Shown: positions 45,394-58,300, counted from the stretch's first letter. The stretch is 64,000 nucleotides of DNA from Sparassis latifolia (GCA_018466975.1 CM031557.1:2108001-2172000); one strand, 5' to 3'. Numbers and translations: made by a program. Notes: generated by a model from the letters alone, not told the origin.

Positions 45394-47774
45394 GTATAGA
45401 ATATTACGACGAGCGCCTGCGCTGGGCTGCACAACTACGTCATCGTCGTGGCTAGAACTGAGGATGTTTTCCAGATATCCCTCGTCCGCTCTTGTGCTTA
45501 AAGAGAGTCAATGCAGTGCATTATCCCTACCCTCCAATGTTTACCCCCGTACTCACTGAAATGCATCTTCCGTTCGGCGTCACCTGTTCGTGTCTTGCGC
45601 TGATGCTCTCAGCGGCTTTACCACCGCTCTAGCATCGGTTGTCGCTGTCTCTGCGTCTCCTTCTCACGTTCTGCCCTCGTAAACGTTGGGGTGGATGTCC
45701 GTAAGGGGAATACATCTGTCACATGGATCTTTAGACGACCTCTCTCTCTGGACGATCCATCATGGGCACTTATCCCTCAGGCGGAGCGTACGATGCCCCC
45801 CTTTGAATATCAGAGGACACGATTACTCGCGCCCGCATTTCGCGCGTCTGGACTGCTACACTGCCCTGCTACCGACGTTGGGAGCAAGTTGATGTACGAT
45901 TGGTTCGTTTGGTGACTTTTGTCATATTCTGCGTGCGCCTCCGTTGGGTTGATTTATCGTGTAGCGCCAGTTGTCGGAGTCAACCAACCCATGCCACGGG
46001 CATTGGCGCCACTGATTTGTCGGTGATTCAGCATTCGAGCTGAATCTTCTCGTCCGCTCGGTACTTGTCATTGAAACCCAGAAATGGCGAATATGCATCG
46101 TACCGCTGTGTGAGAGATTCGTTTGCTCGTACATTCTAGCCCGGGTCGCTCTTCGTCGACACGAATCGATATGATCACAGTTCGCCCGAGAACCCCGCGG
46201 TGTTTAGTGTGTCAGATCTCAAGGTCTTTACGGGTAACTGCTAAAAGTTTCTCTTCACCACTATTGTCAGAGCGATTGGAATCCCCCTCCACGACACTCC
46301 AGGGCAATTGAGACGCTGTGGCGGCTGGAGTTATGGTATGATCTCGTAACCCAGTCATGAGGACCTGCGCCACGACGGCGCTGCGAGATATCTTACGCGT
46401 TGGTGACCAAACTGTCTCACATGCGCGTGCTACTACTCAGCCACTACGCCCTGATCATCGTACGCAAGGACTGGCTGTCATGCTCTCCAGTGGATACCTG
46501 TCATAGCGCGCGCTATTTTCGCCCAATCCAGCAACGCGATTTGACAACGAGCCTTTCGGCTGTAGTGCCGTTCTACTGCTGCAGTGACTAGCCGTGGCAT
46601 CCGTCAGGACAGTCGTCTCAGTCTCCGTGCAAGTTTTGTCCCGCGTTGAGGCAAATCTCGCGCTTTTCTGGTATGTTCATGCCCCTGCATTCATTGGTTA
46701 TGTAGCATACACACCGGAAGCAGTTTATGGTGTGCCGGGAAACCGTCATGTCTGTTAAAGCAGAGAAACGTATATCATAAAACTGTGCTACTCCGGAACA
46801 ATTGTAGTCGATAAACAGATGGAAGAATACAGAGGACAAGGCAGAGAATAACGACACCATCTCGGTAACTCAAAAAAATACCAGTGGGCAAGTGCAAACA
46901 GCAAATTGATGAATAACCACAACGAAAGCGAGGACAGAGAAGAGGAATAGCACACCTGACGAAGATAGTGTTGAAAGCGATGCAGATAGCTACGAGAACA
47001 GGACAGCACAGACCGTAAGAGTACACTAACGATATGCGATTCGCGGGAGGGGGAAAACAAGAGCGAGCGTCCGGCGGTAGTGAGAACAACAACTTCCAAT
47101 AGTAAAACCGCGGACATATATCGAGTCAACTGCAAGGGCGAGAGTGTGTGTGCGCATGAGGAATAGGTGGACGGAAAAGGCCTGGACGGCGATGGCGAGC
47201 GCAACAGCCAAGGGAAAGCCATGGACTGAAATTTCAGAACTGCGCGAGACGAGGGAATATGAGCTGCAAACGATCCAAGGATTACAGGATTAAAAACGGT
47301 ACACACTACTCGGCAGCGAGTGAACTAATAGTGCACGCTGAGTCGAAGGATCTGAGAGTGCAGACGGCAAGCAAATGATGATATGCACAAAGGCAAGAAT
47401 GCATCGTGGCAGCGGACTGTGATGAAGACGGTAAGGGGATGCAAACAGTAAGGTTACAGACAACGAGAGGATCTCGAGCGAAAACTAGTTTAGAACCTCA
47501 GCTTCGGTAGCGGTAGTATCTGGTTTCAATACTATATTCGGTGAGCTGAATACTACTCACAAGAGAAAGATATACTTGCAGGTATGTGCATTGGCGAGGA
47601 AGCCGCGGCATAGTTGTGATGATGGAGCCAACATCCTTCAAGCCGAAATGTGATATCTGACTCGCTGGCGAGAGAAGAACATACACAAGATGGATAATCC
47701 CGCGAGTGTCCCAGAACTTGCCAACTTGGCGGTAAGTATCACCTGACATTATGATCAGGGAGAGAGCTCTACGA
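45394..47774. other. gene-poor region
   Basis: 2.4 kb. The 172-codon minus frame at 46788-47306 is Ser/Leu/Cys-rich with no family features and overlaps other frames of equal quality. No repeats or RNA genes recognised. I see no gene. Confidence 0.5.
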
Positions 47775-48767
47775 TTATATCCTGAGGGCGTGGTTCCTGA
47801 GGATCCCAAACTGGGGCTGTAAACTGCTCTTTGATACTCTCCACAATTCCAACAGGACAATGTCGCCGAAGTCGGGAACCGAGGCCAAGCCCCACTGCGG
47901 ATTAATCAACAACATTGAGCCGTTGTCCTGGTCAGCTCTATCTATCAGGTGGCAGGCAGGGATTGAGAACTGATTGCAGCCTCTGACCTTCATAAACACC
48001 AGCATCTCTTCGCCGATCACCTGAACAATTTCTCCCACGGAGTACGCTTTCCCGTTCGGATGTATCACATTTCTCTGCGGATTGTATTTGACATATCCGT
48101 CATTGGACAAGGATGCCGGCCACTAACAGACAGTGTCAGCGCTACCGCAAGAAGTCAAGGTAGGATCGTACCCTGAACTTGATAGTCATTTTAACATTTG
48201 ATGCCCTCCGTCCGCAACTCACGTCCTTGTAAGACAAGGCGTCATGGTTCCGTCGTTCTAATCCTTCGTAACGACCTTCTACGATATCCTTCAAGCGAAC
48301 AAACTCTTTACCATTCGCAGAGAACTTCGATACAATGTATGGGTGAAATACTTGGCCATATTGGCGAGGCTCTTGTCCAATGATTATCAACTGCCCAAAT
48401 GGAAGTTAAACTTGCGTCGTGAAGTGATATGGTGTGGACAGGGTATACCTCGGTACGTCTGAGCGCGTTTGCCAGAGATGAAGTTGGAGAAATGGAACAC
48501 GGTACCGGATGTTCATGTTCAGTGGTTCCATGAATCTGCATCCAAAACCTGTTCTGTTGTCTTTGATGTTCCCGATAAGCGGCCTAAATCTCACGAGGGA
48601 GTAGTCATCTCTCGGAAAACTCGAATTCGACAACATACCTCAGTACCTGGACCTTCAAGTGCGTTCGATATTTCGGCGGGACAGAAACGAATAAGACATG
48701 TCTAGGAAGACTCACCAGCGGAGTAAACTTCGTCTGCGGGAGAACTAAAGTTGGCGACATCCTCCAT
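47775..48767 (-). CDS. unknown protein, 5 exons, 222 aa
   Basis: Exons 48767-48716, 48652-48639, 48535-48449, 48390-48223 and 48122-47775 all join in phase, 669 nt, which is unlikely by chance. Start MEDVANFSSPADEVYSAG. The body has VFHPYIVSKFSANGKEFVRL, then KDIVEGRYEGLERRNHDALS, SNDGYVKYNPQRNVIHPNGK, YSVGEIVQVIGEEMLVFMKV and FGDIVLLELWRVSKSSLQPQ. No signal peptide, membrane span or Cys cluster stands out. The beta-rich C-terminal half could be a bromo-adjacent-homology-like or similar small fold, but I do not recognise it. It sits alone in a 6.7-kb gene-poor tract. A 6-nt microexon inside the 48222-48123 intron is possible but not needed. Confidence 0.6.
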
Positions 48768-51700
48768 GGTTTACGCACGAGTATTGCAGGCTGAAGGGTT
48801 AGAGAAAGATCTTTCCAGTTCCTGTTCAATCTCCAGCAACACATGTAGTATCCAGAGGTACGCAGAGGCCTGTCAGGCATAGTGATGGGTTAAACACTGT
48901 TTTATGAGAACCGCAGAGCGCTTGGATAATTTGAGTGTTTTCAGTAATTGGAGATCTCGAAGAACCACGACGCAACCCTCGCGGCCAGAGTCTGGACTCA
49001 AAATCAGCTTTATGAGGCACGTTGTACTAATGAGGTATGGTCTACCAAAGACTGATGGGATGGCTGATGGGATTGCGTTGATGTCCTCATTGCATCCTTC
49101 CCACGGATGGTGGGTGCAGAGTGAACCATGCGAGTTGGTGTTCGGCATGTTAGTAGACGCTACCAGTGTAGCCGATCGCAGCCTATGTAACAACGTCCAC
49201 TTCACACTACCGAGACATTGATGCGGCATAAGCCCGTCCCCTTTTAAGAATTTCAGTGCCGTCACCTTGCAGCAGATACACTGCATGTGAACCTGAATTC
49301 AACCAAACGTTGAAAACGTGCATGAGATACTGTCAAGCTCTGGATATTCAATGAGGAATATCCGCAACCTTCTGACAAACAGAACGGAAACGGCAGTTCC
49401 AAAAAAAAATTCTCACCACCCTGAACTACCACAAATCCTGGAGCGCAGTTGCTCGACAAGGACTATAGCAAATCGATGTCACCGAGAAAGTGCTTTGACC
49501 CCACGAATCAGGACGGCTCCACGTACGGTAGAATGCGTTTTACCATGGCAGCGCTCCACGGATTACATCGTAGGAACTCCTGCGGGTCCGGATCGAACAT
49601 ACCCGAGTTCCCAATATCCGAAGGACACCGCCCCACGGTGGTACTGGCAGCAAAAGAAGCGACATTGGAAATAGGAGCCACATAGAAGGGAAGGGTAGCT
49701 TAGCCAATGGCGTGGGCAGCCCACGAAGTACGATCCCATATGCATACTCCAGCGGTGGGTGACCCAGGCTACCCCCAAGCGGCTCCTGCACGTCTTCGAA
49801 TGCTGCTCGGAGACTTTTCCAGCCGATAAGTGAACCATTCAACTACTTGTGAGCTGAGAAACGATATAAATACGTGCAGCTCACAGCGAATCAGTTTCGG
49901 GGAGGGCGCGTCCCCCACCAGCTAATCTGCTCGAGCTCCCCACTTAGTAATCCCACGGAGACCACCGCTGCCACTTTGAGCCACCATGTCGCGCCAGGGC
50001 CTCGGAAAATGGGCCAGGAACGTTGAACCCTTGACGTGGAACTTGTCAATTGAGCGCTTAAACAGCATCTCCGTGCACTCCTAGAGTGTATGCAGTCACA
50101 GGCCCGACACCCATACTCGAAAAGATGAGAGTTAGGGTCGAACCCCGTCCGTCTGCCTGGACAAAAAATAAGGCTTCACAGGTATTTTTCTGGCATTTGT
50201 CCCGACTAAAGAAGGGTTGACAGCTGATTTTAGGCCCAGATATGTCCGGATGAGACTAAGGGTTCTTAGCCGAGGTCCTGCCGCCGCTCTCAACTCCGCA
50301 TTAATGTCCCTGCGTGACAGAAGAAGATGCGAAGGTTCCACCCTTCAAATTTCAAAGCTTCAAGCTCAAGCTTCAGGAGCCACGGGTCGCATAGGCACGA
50401 TTTTTTATGAGGATACGAACCTTGCTGCTGTCACCAATTTGGCCTAGTCAGTGCTCCGGGGGGCCAATTGCAAGTCAGATGCGTCCTACGCTGGTCCGAC
50501 TCGTCTTGGCTCACCTGAGCATAATTCTCGGCTGCTTGATATCTGCTGTCTTGAGTACTGGTGCCAGCTCTGTTTGACGTGGCCTACAATGTTTACAAGA
50601 CTTCCGAATTGCACGCCGCTTTGTTCGTCAGCTCGCTCCTGTGGGTAATGCGTGTTTCTGCCTATGTTTGGTGCGTCAGGTTCCTAAGCAGCTCAGAGTC
50701 ATTGCGGTTGATCCGCTAGGGGACGGTCGGACCTGGGACTGCAGTGCTGTGGCATCGCGGCGCTGTCGCGCGGTTCAGTGGGAGACTCACCTACGGCGGC
50801 GTCGACTCCCCGTGCTGGTGGTCCCAGGTCTCGCCCAGCTTCCTAATATGAAGTTACTAATTACACATAGCAGTTTGTCTTCTATACTACCATTTGTAGT
50901 TCTTCTCCACACATCCATACCCACTTCGCACTCCCGTCGCCGCCTGTCCACTCGTCGACAATACCCGGCGCTCCGTTACGACTGCGGTGCGCATTCAGAG
51001 CGCGCCGGTCTGATGGCAGGGCGGACAATTTATAGAGGAAGTCATACTTAATTTGCGAAGACTTGCCGGTGCACTCGATATTGATCTCATGCATGTCGAC
51101 ATCACCGGAGAATACTGCACTGTCTTGTGCGGAAAATGGTCGCGCTTGAAACCATTGTGTAGTGTGGGCAGCTGACATTCATTTCACCAATCCTCCGTTC
51201 AAATAATTGCAGCTACGTGTTCATCGCTCCAGACGACGAGCGTAACACGACCGCTCCGCGGCGGGACTATGATCAGGCATGAGAAATGGCCCGCTCACAT
51301 ACCTGTCCTACCGCGACAACCGTAGGAAGGTACTTGCTCGGGCGTACGGAGAGCAAGGATCTGCCAATGAGGTGCATTTGATTTGATGCCCGACCCATAC
51401 GAGCCTTTTATCTAGTGGTACGCATGGTGCAAACCTCAGCGACTCTGCGGCGTCCATTATTCTAACCCAGCGATAACTTGTCCACTACGCACAAACAGCT
51501 GCCTTCATGTACAGTCAACCGGGGGGTTCACTGAATGTGGACTCCATAAGCCAGCTTCACGTGTTCACAGGCTCCTTCCCCTTCAAGTATTTGCCTGCAG
51601 GTCGCTATTAGTCGACCTACGTTTTTCTCTGGGCTAAGAAGACATCCTTAGGTTACCGCCATTGACATTACATCTAGGCAGCCTGTCTGTATGGATATCC

Positions 51701-52113
51701 TGAGGCACGACCGAGGTTTGACGCCTTTTCGCAATTGGCCTTTACCTATGCAATACTAATTCCACCCTCACGTCATTCGTGTTCCATCGATCGTCTGCTC
51801 GTATATTGAAATCTTCGTTTACCTCTCGCCGCTCAGGGTTATGGCCCGGCACGTATCTCTGTTGATCCGCATTTTCTCAGCGCGTTTAGCTTCATGTGAC
51901 AAAGAATATTCAGTTCGGTCGGGTTGTCCTTGAGCCTGGGTGATAAGTGTGTTCAAGTTGTGTACGGGTGCATATCCGGCGGAAACTTCGTGAAAGTTCA
52001 AAACCCTTAGGCAGTGCCAATTGCTTCCATTTGCTCTCTATTTTCTCGCTCGCTTCACTACCATCGAGCTACCCTGTTGTGAAATAAAAACAACTCCAAG
52101 GTCAAAACAAAAT
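48768..52113. other. gene-poor region
   Basis: 3.3 kb with only short open frames on both strands, none with family features or workable splicing. The GGGTCGAACCC at about 50127-50137 looks like a tRNA T-arm but no tRNA folds around it. Nothing supported. Confidence 0.5.
52103..52112 (-). terminator. Pol III terminator of tRNA-Thr
   Basis: On the minus strand the tRNA is followed immediately by two T4 runs (TTTTGTTTT), the usual Pol III stop. Confidence 0.6.
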
Positions 52114-52195
52114 TCCCATTAGCCGACTCGAACGACTGACCTCGTCATAGCATTCCTATACTAGTGACGCGCTCTACCAACTGAGCTAAACGGGA
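52114..52195 (-). tRNA. tRNA-Thr(AGT) with a 10-nt intron
   Basis: Cloverleaf folds by eye: acceptor TCCCGTT with AATGGGA, D-arm GCTC-AGTTGGTA-GAGC, anticodon stem CGTCA with TGACG, T-arm AGTCG-TTCGAGT-CGGCT. The anticodon loop is CT-AGT-A...A, with a 10-nt intron one base after the anticodon, the canonical position. A box (TAGCTCAGTTGG) and B box (GTTCGAGTC) are present. Confidence 0.92.
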
Positions 52196-52294
52196 TCTTG
52201 AAGGACTGGGGATGCGAATATTATCAACCGTGTAAAGGATGCTGGAGATGCTTCTTTTTTCGCTCAGGACGATCAGCACCAGAATTGGGCCTCT

Positions 52295-54393
52295 ATGCAC
52301 TCCTTCTTTCAGCCCGAGTCCAGGGCCGATTCAGATCCCTTCCATGCCATCCCGTCTGCCCCCGCCCCTCCACCACCCACGATGAACTTTCAACAGTCGA
52401 ACATGCAAGTCAGCATGGACGTCCTAGAGAGCCTCATGAACATGCAGGACGGCTCCGGGCAGGCTGCCCTCGCTCAGCAAGCCCAGACGACCCCGCAGGC
52501 GCTCCTGGAGCAGCAGATGCGGCTGAACCAGCTCCAACAGTTGCAGCAACTACAGAACCAGATTTTCCAGCAGCAGGTGAGTCAGGTACCCTGCCCCGCC
52601 CTGTGCTGAGTTGCCCCGGGATGGAGACGAACGGTTCTTCTTTCACGTTGTGTATATGCGCTTGAGAAGGACGCGGACTTAGCTGCGTTCGCGTTGGATG
52701 CGGTTATCCTGTGGAGACTGACAGGTTCTGCGCAGATAGAGCTTTTGAGCGGACAGAGCTCCTTCTCAGGACTATCCACACCGGTAGACCAGCAGAGGGA
52801 TCCACAACAGTACGGGCTGCCGACCCCAGGTGTGTTGCACCTCATTGTCTATATACTTTCCCTCGACTGACTCCCAGCGCTCCGCGCAGCGTCATCGACT
52901 GAGCTCCGCGCACAACAAAGCACTGACTTCGTCTCCCCCATGATCCTGCACTCCAACGCGTCAGCGATGGGCGGCATGCAGCAGCAGGGCCCGCAGGGGC
53001 TCCCGGACTACGTCACCCAGCACATGATCCCGCCAACGCCGCACTCTGCGCCCGCGAACCTCGTCTTCCAGACGAACAACCCGTACCCACTCCCTTCACC
53101 CGCAGAGCTCGACTTCGGCGACATCTCCCCACTCACCAGTCCCTGGCTTGGCGCCTACACCAATGCCCCGCCCAGTAGCCGCGGCCCCTCCGCACCCCCC
53201 ACACGCAAGCGCGCGAACGGCTCGTCCAGCGGCGAGGAATCCGCCCCGACGTCCACCGCGCGCCCGCCCCGCAAGCGGCAGTCACCCACCGTGCGCACGG
53301 ACCTCAAGACGCCGGCGCAAGCTGGTGGCGCGTCGAGGAAGGGGAGCCTTCGCGGGTCGCGCTCCGCGAACTCGACACCGCTCTTCCCCGCCGTCGCGCG
53401 CCCCGCACGCAACGGTGGCGGTGGAGCGCCCAACCCCGGACAGATTCCCGCGGACACGCCCTCGCCGATAGAAATACATATGCCGCCGCCCGCGCACCCA
53501 CCTCCAGCAGCGCCTACGGGCCTCCTGGGTCCCTCGACGTCTGCGGACTCCGGAACGTCGCCGACGTCGTCCGGGATGAGCACGCCAACGTCGGCATTGG
53601 CGCCACCCGGGCATATTGCGCCTGTGACCCCTGCCAGTATCATGAACCTCGGCAGACTAGGCATCAATACGTCTACGTCCTCGTCGCATGCAAGCTCGTC
53701 GAGGCCCAAGGAAGGCAAGGGTAAATCCTCCGAGAAGCGCGGTGCCGCCGCCCAGCCCGCGACAGTTCCCAAGATGGCAAATTCGTCCACCTCGATCATC
53801 AGCCCGAGCTTGAAGCCAATACGGCCAGGTCAGTCCCCCAAAATTTCTGCCGTTATATGCCACTCATAACGCTTTTTTTTTTCCCAGCGGGAAATATGGC
53901 ACTAAATCCGCCGTCGTCGACCTCTTTCGCCCAGCCCGTGATGCAAGTCCGCAAGTCCTCACATAAAGCAGCCGAGCAAAAACGGCGCGACTCCCTCAAG
54001 ACGTCGTTCGATGACCTGCGTGGGCTGCTTCCGCCGATCCCATTGCCCTCAGAAGAGGGGTACCCCGACGAGCCCATCCTCCCCGGGGCAATGCCACCGC
54101 GGGGCCCGCCGAAGGGAAATGTCGAGGGTCCGAACAGAGGCGTGAGCAAGCTGCAGTTGCTGCGGTGCGGGAACGAGTACCTCAAGCTGCTCAAGGGCCG
54201 TATCGAGCGGCGGGACGATGAGATCTACCTGCTCCGCCAGGAGGTCGCGCGTCTGCGCCTCGCGGCTCCCGCAGACGTAGCCGGGGAGAGTTTGGACCTC
54301 GAGAAGGACCTGGATGCCGTCGAGAGCTCTGGTGCTGGGTTGTTCGTGCGCGCGGGGGTGTCGCCTGACGCGGACGAGGCGGACGAGGAGTAG
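52295..54393 (+). CDS. bHLH transcription factor, 610 aa
   Basis: Four exons (52295-52576, 52736-52829, 52878-53828, 53888-54393) join in phase, 1833 nt. The N-terminal quarter is Gln-rich (RLNQLQQLQQLQNQIFQQQ); the long middle is disordered with Pro/Ser and basic patches (TRKRANG, PPRKRQ). The bHLH starts near residue 464: RKSSHKAAEQKRRDSLKTSF, helix 1 FDDLRGLLPPIP, an unusually long loop of about 45 residues with many Pro and Gly, then helix 2 SKLQLLRCGNEYLKLLKGRI running into heptads (DDEIYLLRQEVARLRL) that suggest a leucine zipper. H-E-R residues for E-box binding are present (His in SSHKAAEQKRR, Glu and Arg following). Target genes unknown. It diverges from the tRNA, 99 bp away. Confidence 0.88.
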
Positions 54394-54833
54394 GCGGTGC
54401 GGGTGCGGGCAAGAATGCGAATGCGAATGTGAATGCTGCGGGCAACGTTCAGATTTTTTTTCTCGTGGTCGGTGCGGTTGGTTGATGATATCCGGGTGAT
54501 CTAGAGAGATAGTAGAGCATCAAGGGGGAACGGGCGTTGTGGACATTCGAGAAGAACGCAAAATTGCATGTACACTACGACCTGGAGACGAACAAGTGTG
54601 CGCTACCTACCTACCTTATACTACCTGCCGCGAGTACTCAGTGCAGTAGCGTCGTGCCAAGCTGATCTAGATGGGAGATGGCGATCTCGCGTGCAATTCC
54701 GCAAGTTCGGTTTTCCCGCACTTATCAGCCGCCTGGTGCCTGCGCCGACAACATTTATTTACGAGCGTTCCCTTTTGTTCGCCAGCAGCACACCTCTGAC
54801 CACGCCGTCGCCGAGAGACATTTGCACAGCACC
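54394..54833. other. intergenic
   Basis: About 440 bp between two plus-strand genes. Holds the bHLH 3' end and the next promoter. No signal recognised. Confidence 0.5.
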
Positions 54834-55526
54834 ATGTCGCAACCGTTTGCCCTGCGGAGTCCCCTGTGAGTCGGTCCAGTCCTCAGGCGACAGACGGAGA
54901 CAGCTCATCGTCTCCCGAACTGCAACTCTCCGTGTCTAAGTTCTGTGGTGTTTCTGCTGCACATTGCGCTCGATGTCCCCATGGCCGTGCAGGGCCTCCT
55001 GTCGCCAGCGAGCCTGCCCTTTCTCCAGCTGAACAACACCACACTCGTGTTCATTAAGGCCAGTCTCACCCGCCCTCGATTACCGCCATGCTGACATCTC
55101 CGACAGCTGTATGCCGCGCTCGTCGCAGGCATCTGCGTCGCGGCTCTGCTTTGCTACCCTCTCCCAGGTGCGAAGCCTTCCTGTCCAGAGCGGATGACCA
55201 AGTGCTGAATCGCATGACGTGCGGCACAGACTTCCTCCCCGGCAAGCGCGCGTTCGCGATGGCGCTCTGTATCTACCACGTCACCTGCTCGACTATCCTC
55301 TTCAACGCGCCGCGCATCGTCCCGATGTCGTTCGGCGCGCTCGCTGAGTCGTACGTGTCCCTTCTCCGTGTGCGTGTGTATCGCTCACTCACCGGCGCGC
55401 AGGTACAAGGTCACGCCGGAAATCGTGTGGGGCATCCTGCACGGCTGCGTCGGCCTCGCGATGGCCGTGTGGTGGCAGGCGACGGTGCACTACGCGCAGC
55501 TTGCTGCTGCACGCAAGACGCAGTAG
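54834..55526 (+). CDS. small membrane protein with about four helices, 151 aa
   Basis: Five exons (54834-54865, 54941-55058, 55107-55167, 55230-55350, 55403-55526) join in phase, 456 nt. Hydrophobic stretches: VVFLLHIALDVPMAVQGLL, LYAALVAGICVAALLCYPLP, a helix around MALCIYHVTCSTILFNAPR, and WGILHGCVGLAMAVWWQATV. It starts MSQPFALRSPL with no signal peptide. I think similar short proteins occur across Agaricomycetes without known function. Intron 2 (55059-55106) appears to use a GC donor (AAG|GCCAGT); the nearby GT would break the frame. Likely an endomembrane or plasma-membrane protein. Confidence 0.72.
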
Positions 55527-55987
55527 TGCGCGCGTGGGCATGTGTGGGCCGCGGTGGGTGCTCGCTCGCGTGTCACGGTGTTGGGTGTACTCTCGGGTGT
55601 GCTGGCTGTGCTTGCGTGTGTGTGCGCGCGCGTTGTACTGGAAGGAAGCAGATCTTTGGAGTGCTGTCGACGTGGAATTTATAGAAATCTAACTGCTTGT
55701 TTATCTGCCAGCTGTCTTCCCCGTCGTGCAAGCTCGCTCACGAGAAGATCGAACCCTCCATTTTCTATTACAGCCCTATCAACGTTGTAGCAACAGTCTA
55801 CCCTAACCTAAACGCCTGCGCGAGACGTACGTATATACAACCTCTGATCCATCTATCAGATGCAAAGCCCAACCTCGTGCAACAAGCATGCAGCCAAGGC
55901 ACTCTAATCCGACATACAATGCGAGAAATCTATACAACAAACACCAGATAGCGTGAAAACCCGTAGTAGCCTGCAGCGGCCACATGT
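55527..55987. other. intergenic between convergent genes
   Basis: About 460 bp with the 3' ends of the small membrane protein and the MFS gene. TG/CG-rich run at about 55530-55640. No gene. Confidence 0.5.
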
Positions 55988-58300
55988 TCAATCGAACCGG
56001 CGCACCCTCGGCACGATCGCCCAGATGACGATCATAGTCGACATCATCGACACGATCCTAAAGAAGAAAAAACCATCCGACCCAGATCAGCCTCCATACA
56101 TGAACAAACCACAAATCACAGCAGAGGGTGTACGCACAGCGGCTGCAGCGACCCGATCCCGAACTTGGACGCGAGGAGGCCCGTCACGAATGGCAGGACG
56201 GCGGAGCCCGCCTGGCCGAAGCCCGCGATGTAGCCCATGCACCCCGTGAGCAGCCACTTGGGCAGGATCGCGGTGGAGTGGTTCATCAGGATCGGGTACA
56301 TGGGCCCGAGCAGCAGCCCGATGAAGGAGACCGCCACCGCGTTCTCGATGAGCGACGGCACGACCCAGACCGTCACTTCCAGACTGTTTGAGGTATCAAG
56401 GGGAGTGTGGGTGGTAAAGTTAGTAAAAGTTAGTACGGGAGGAGGATTCCCGGGGTGCGGAGGCACTTACATGATGGCTATGATGCCGTAGAAGAACATG
56501 ATGCGGCGTTCGCCGACCTGCGGGAACGGATATGAGGAGTGGAAGACGGGGAAACAAGATGAAGTCCTGACCTTGCGGTTGAGCCACATCAGAAAGATTC
56601 GGCCAAGCATGAGGCCTTCGAATAGGTCTCGATATTCATTAATAACAGGCGGTTATCACGAAAATACGCACCTCCGAAGAAGCCGGACGAGATGTAGCCG
56701 GCGGTCGCATTGCCCCCGCGCTTTTGTTCAATGAACGTGACGATCCATCCTGCAATCACGTCCGTTGATCTCGCGCAAGAAAAGTGAACGAGGCTCGTGC
56801 ACTCACCTCCGAGCGACACCTCAACGCCGACATAGATCAAAGAGAATATAGATAGGAAATGCACCTCCTTGATGCCCAGTATCTGACGGTACTTGTTGTC
56901 CCTCTCGGGATGGGTTTCGCCAGCGGCTTGCCCCGCTTCAGCCAAGATATCTGGCGACAACAACTCTGTAGTGTCGGCGAGGGTCAGCACTGAAGAACGT
57001 ACCATCTTGCTTCTTCAAGCGGAACACTGCAAGGAGGACGAGCGTATTCGTGATACCGATGCCGGCGGAGATCACATAGTGATACGACCAATGCCTAGAC
57101 GTCGCAAAATGCGTCGCCACCAAGGGCGCGACGAACGCGCCCAGGCCTGGAAAGCGACCCCGAGTGAGCTCCCACGACCAAAGACGCCCACCGCGACAGA
57201 CGACACACCGTACGACCCGTGCAGTAACCCGAATTTGATCCTCGCATGTTCCTTCAGGCTCCCGACGAATCCATTGGCTTGCGCATTCTGCAGCGAGATA
57301 CCAAACCCGGAGAAGCAGAACGCCAGACACATAACGGGGAACCGGCTCCCCGGGGCCATCAGCGCGTACCCGACCAGCTGGGAGAAGGCGCCTGGACTCG
57401 CAGGTGAACAATGCTGATGTCGATCAACAGTACTGCTGACCTATCACCAACACCTTGCAAGGAATTCAGCGTCGTGAAATGTGTGGAATATCGGATAAAT
57501 TTCTCACCTTTCCTAAGCCGAATCGGTCGTTGAGGTAGACGTTGACCATAGCGCCGCTCAGGAAGCCCTGCGAGAAACATTTTGACATCATTCACCTTAC
57601 ATTCTCCGTCGGGACTTACGACTGTATTAAAAACGAACAGTAATGATACAATGGCAAAGCCAATCTATGCCCATTTGATTCGTACTTTCAGCACATGCCA
57701 GGACATAATGTTACTCACGCCGTAATGACGCTGAATTGTAGGCAGAAGAGGCCCAGTGGTACCGTCATTCCAGCCCTCAAGGAAAAAAGCATAACACAAA
57801 GCAGCGAATTGGATCCGGCTGTTGCGCCGATAAATCGCTTTCTGCCCCGCAGAAACGGTAGACGCAGCCAAGTTGACCTCGTCTGAAATATGCCACGAAG
57901 CACCAGCAGAAGCGGGCACGCTGCCCGCGGCCGTCTCAACGTCACCGATGGATATCTCCGACTTCGAAGAGATGCCTGGTGCACGGACTCCACTCGATTG
58001 CCCATATAGGGGCTCCTCCGTGGTCTTGGAAAGAACAGGTAATTCGATGAACTCTGGCTTGAAAGCCGTCGGAGAATCTGAAGGTCGGGTCCGAGGAAGC
58101 TCAGATCGTCTCCTGATCCGCTCGCTCGTAGGAGGGATTGCAGAAAGATCCACCGATCCTCTGGGTAATTCTTCCACGTCCAGAGCAGATCCTGGGGCCT
58201 GCAGGTGGGGCTGAATGTCCGAGAAACTGACGAAGTCCCCGAGGCTGCGACCGTCGTCAGAAATATGCGCGGGAGGTGGACCAGCGATTGGAAGCGACAT
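55988..58300 (-). CDS. MFS transporter, 12 exons including a 13-nt microexon
   Basis: Exon 1 is 58300-57719 (ATG chosen at MSLPIAGPPPAHI; an upstream GTG is not needed) and encodes a 170-residue polar N-terminus and the first helix (FAALCYAFFLEGWNDGTTGP). Next exons give IGFAIVSLLFVFNTV, GFLSGAMVNVYLNDRFGLGK (the MFS loop 2-3 signature), a 13-nt microexon at 57453-57441, GAFSQLVGYALMAPGSRFPV, GSYGLGAFVAPLVATHFATS, WIVTFIEQKRGGNATAG, LMLGRIFLMWLNRKVGERR and TVWVVPSLIENAVAVSFIG; the last exon ends VPRVRRFD at 55988. Without the microexon and the final intron the frame stops early. It resembles Bsc6-like fungal MFS proteins with about 12 spans; the substrate cannot be read from sequence. Confidence 0.85.

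Noticed and set aside
46788..47306. 172-codon minus-strand frame with hydrophobic stretches
   Set aside because: No splice partners, no family features, and neighbouring frames of similar length read equally well.
48172..48177. 6-nt microexon in the unknown 222-aa gene
   Set aside because: A single longer intron gives the same frame with fewer assumptions.
50120..50200. possible tRNA suggested by GGGTCGAACCC
   Set aside because: No matching acceptor stem, D-arm or anticodon stem could be folded around it.
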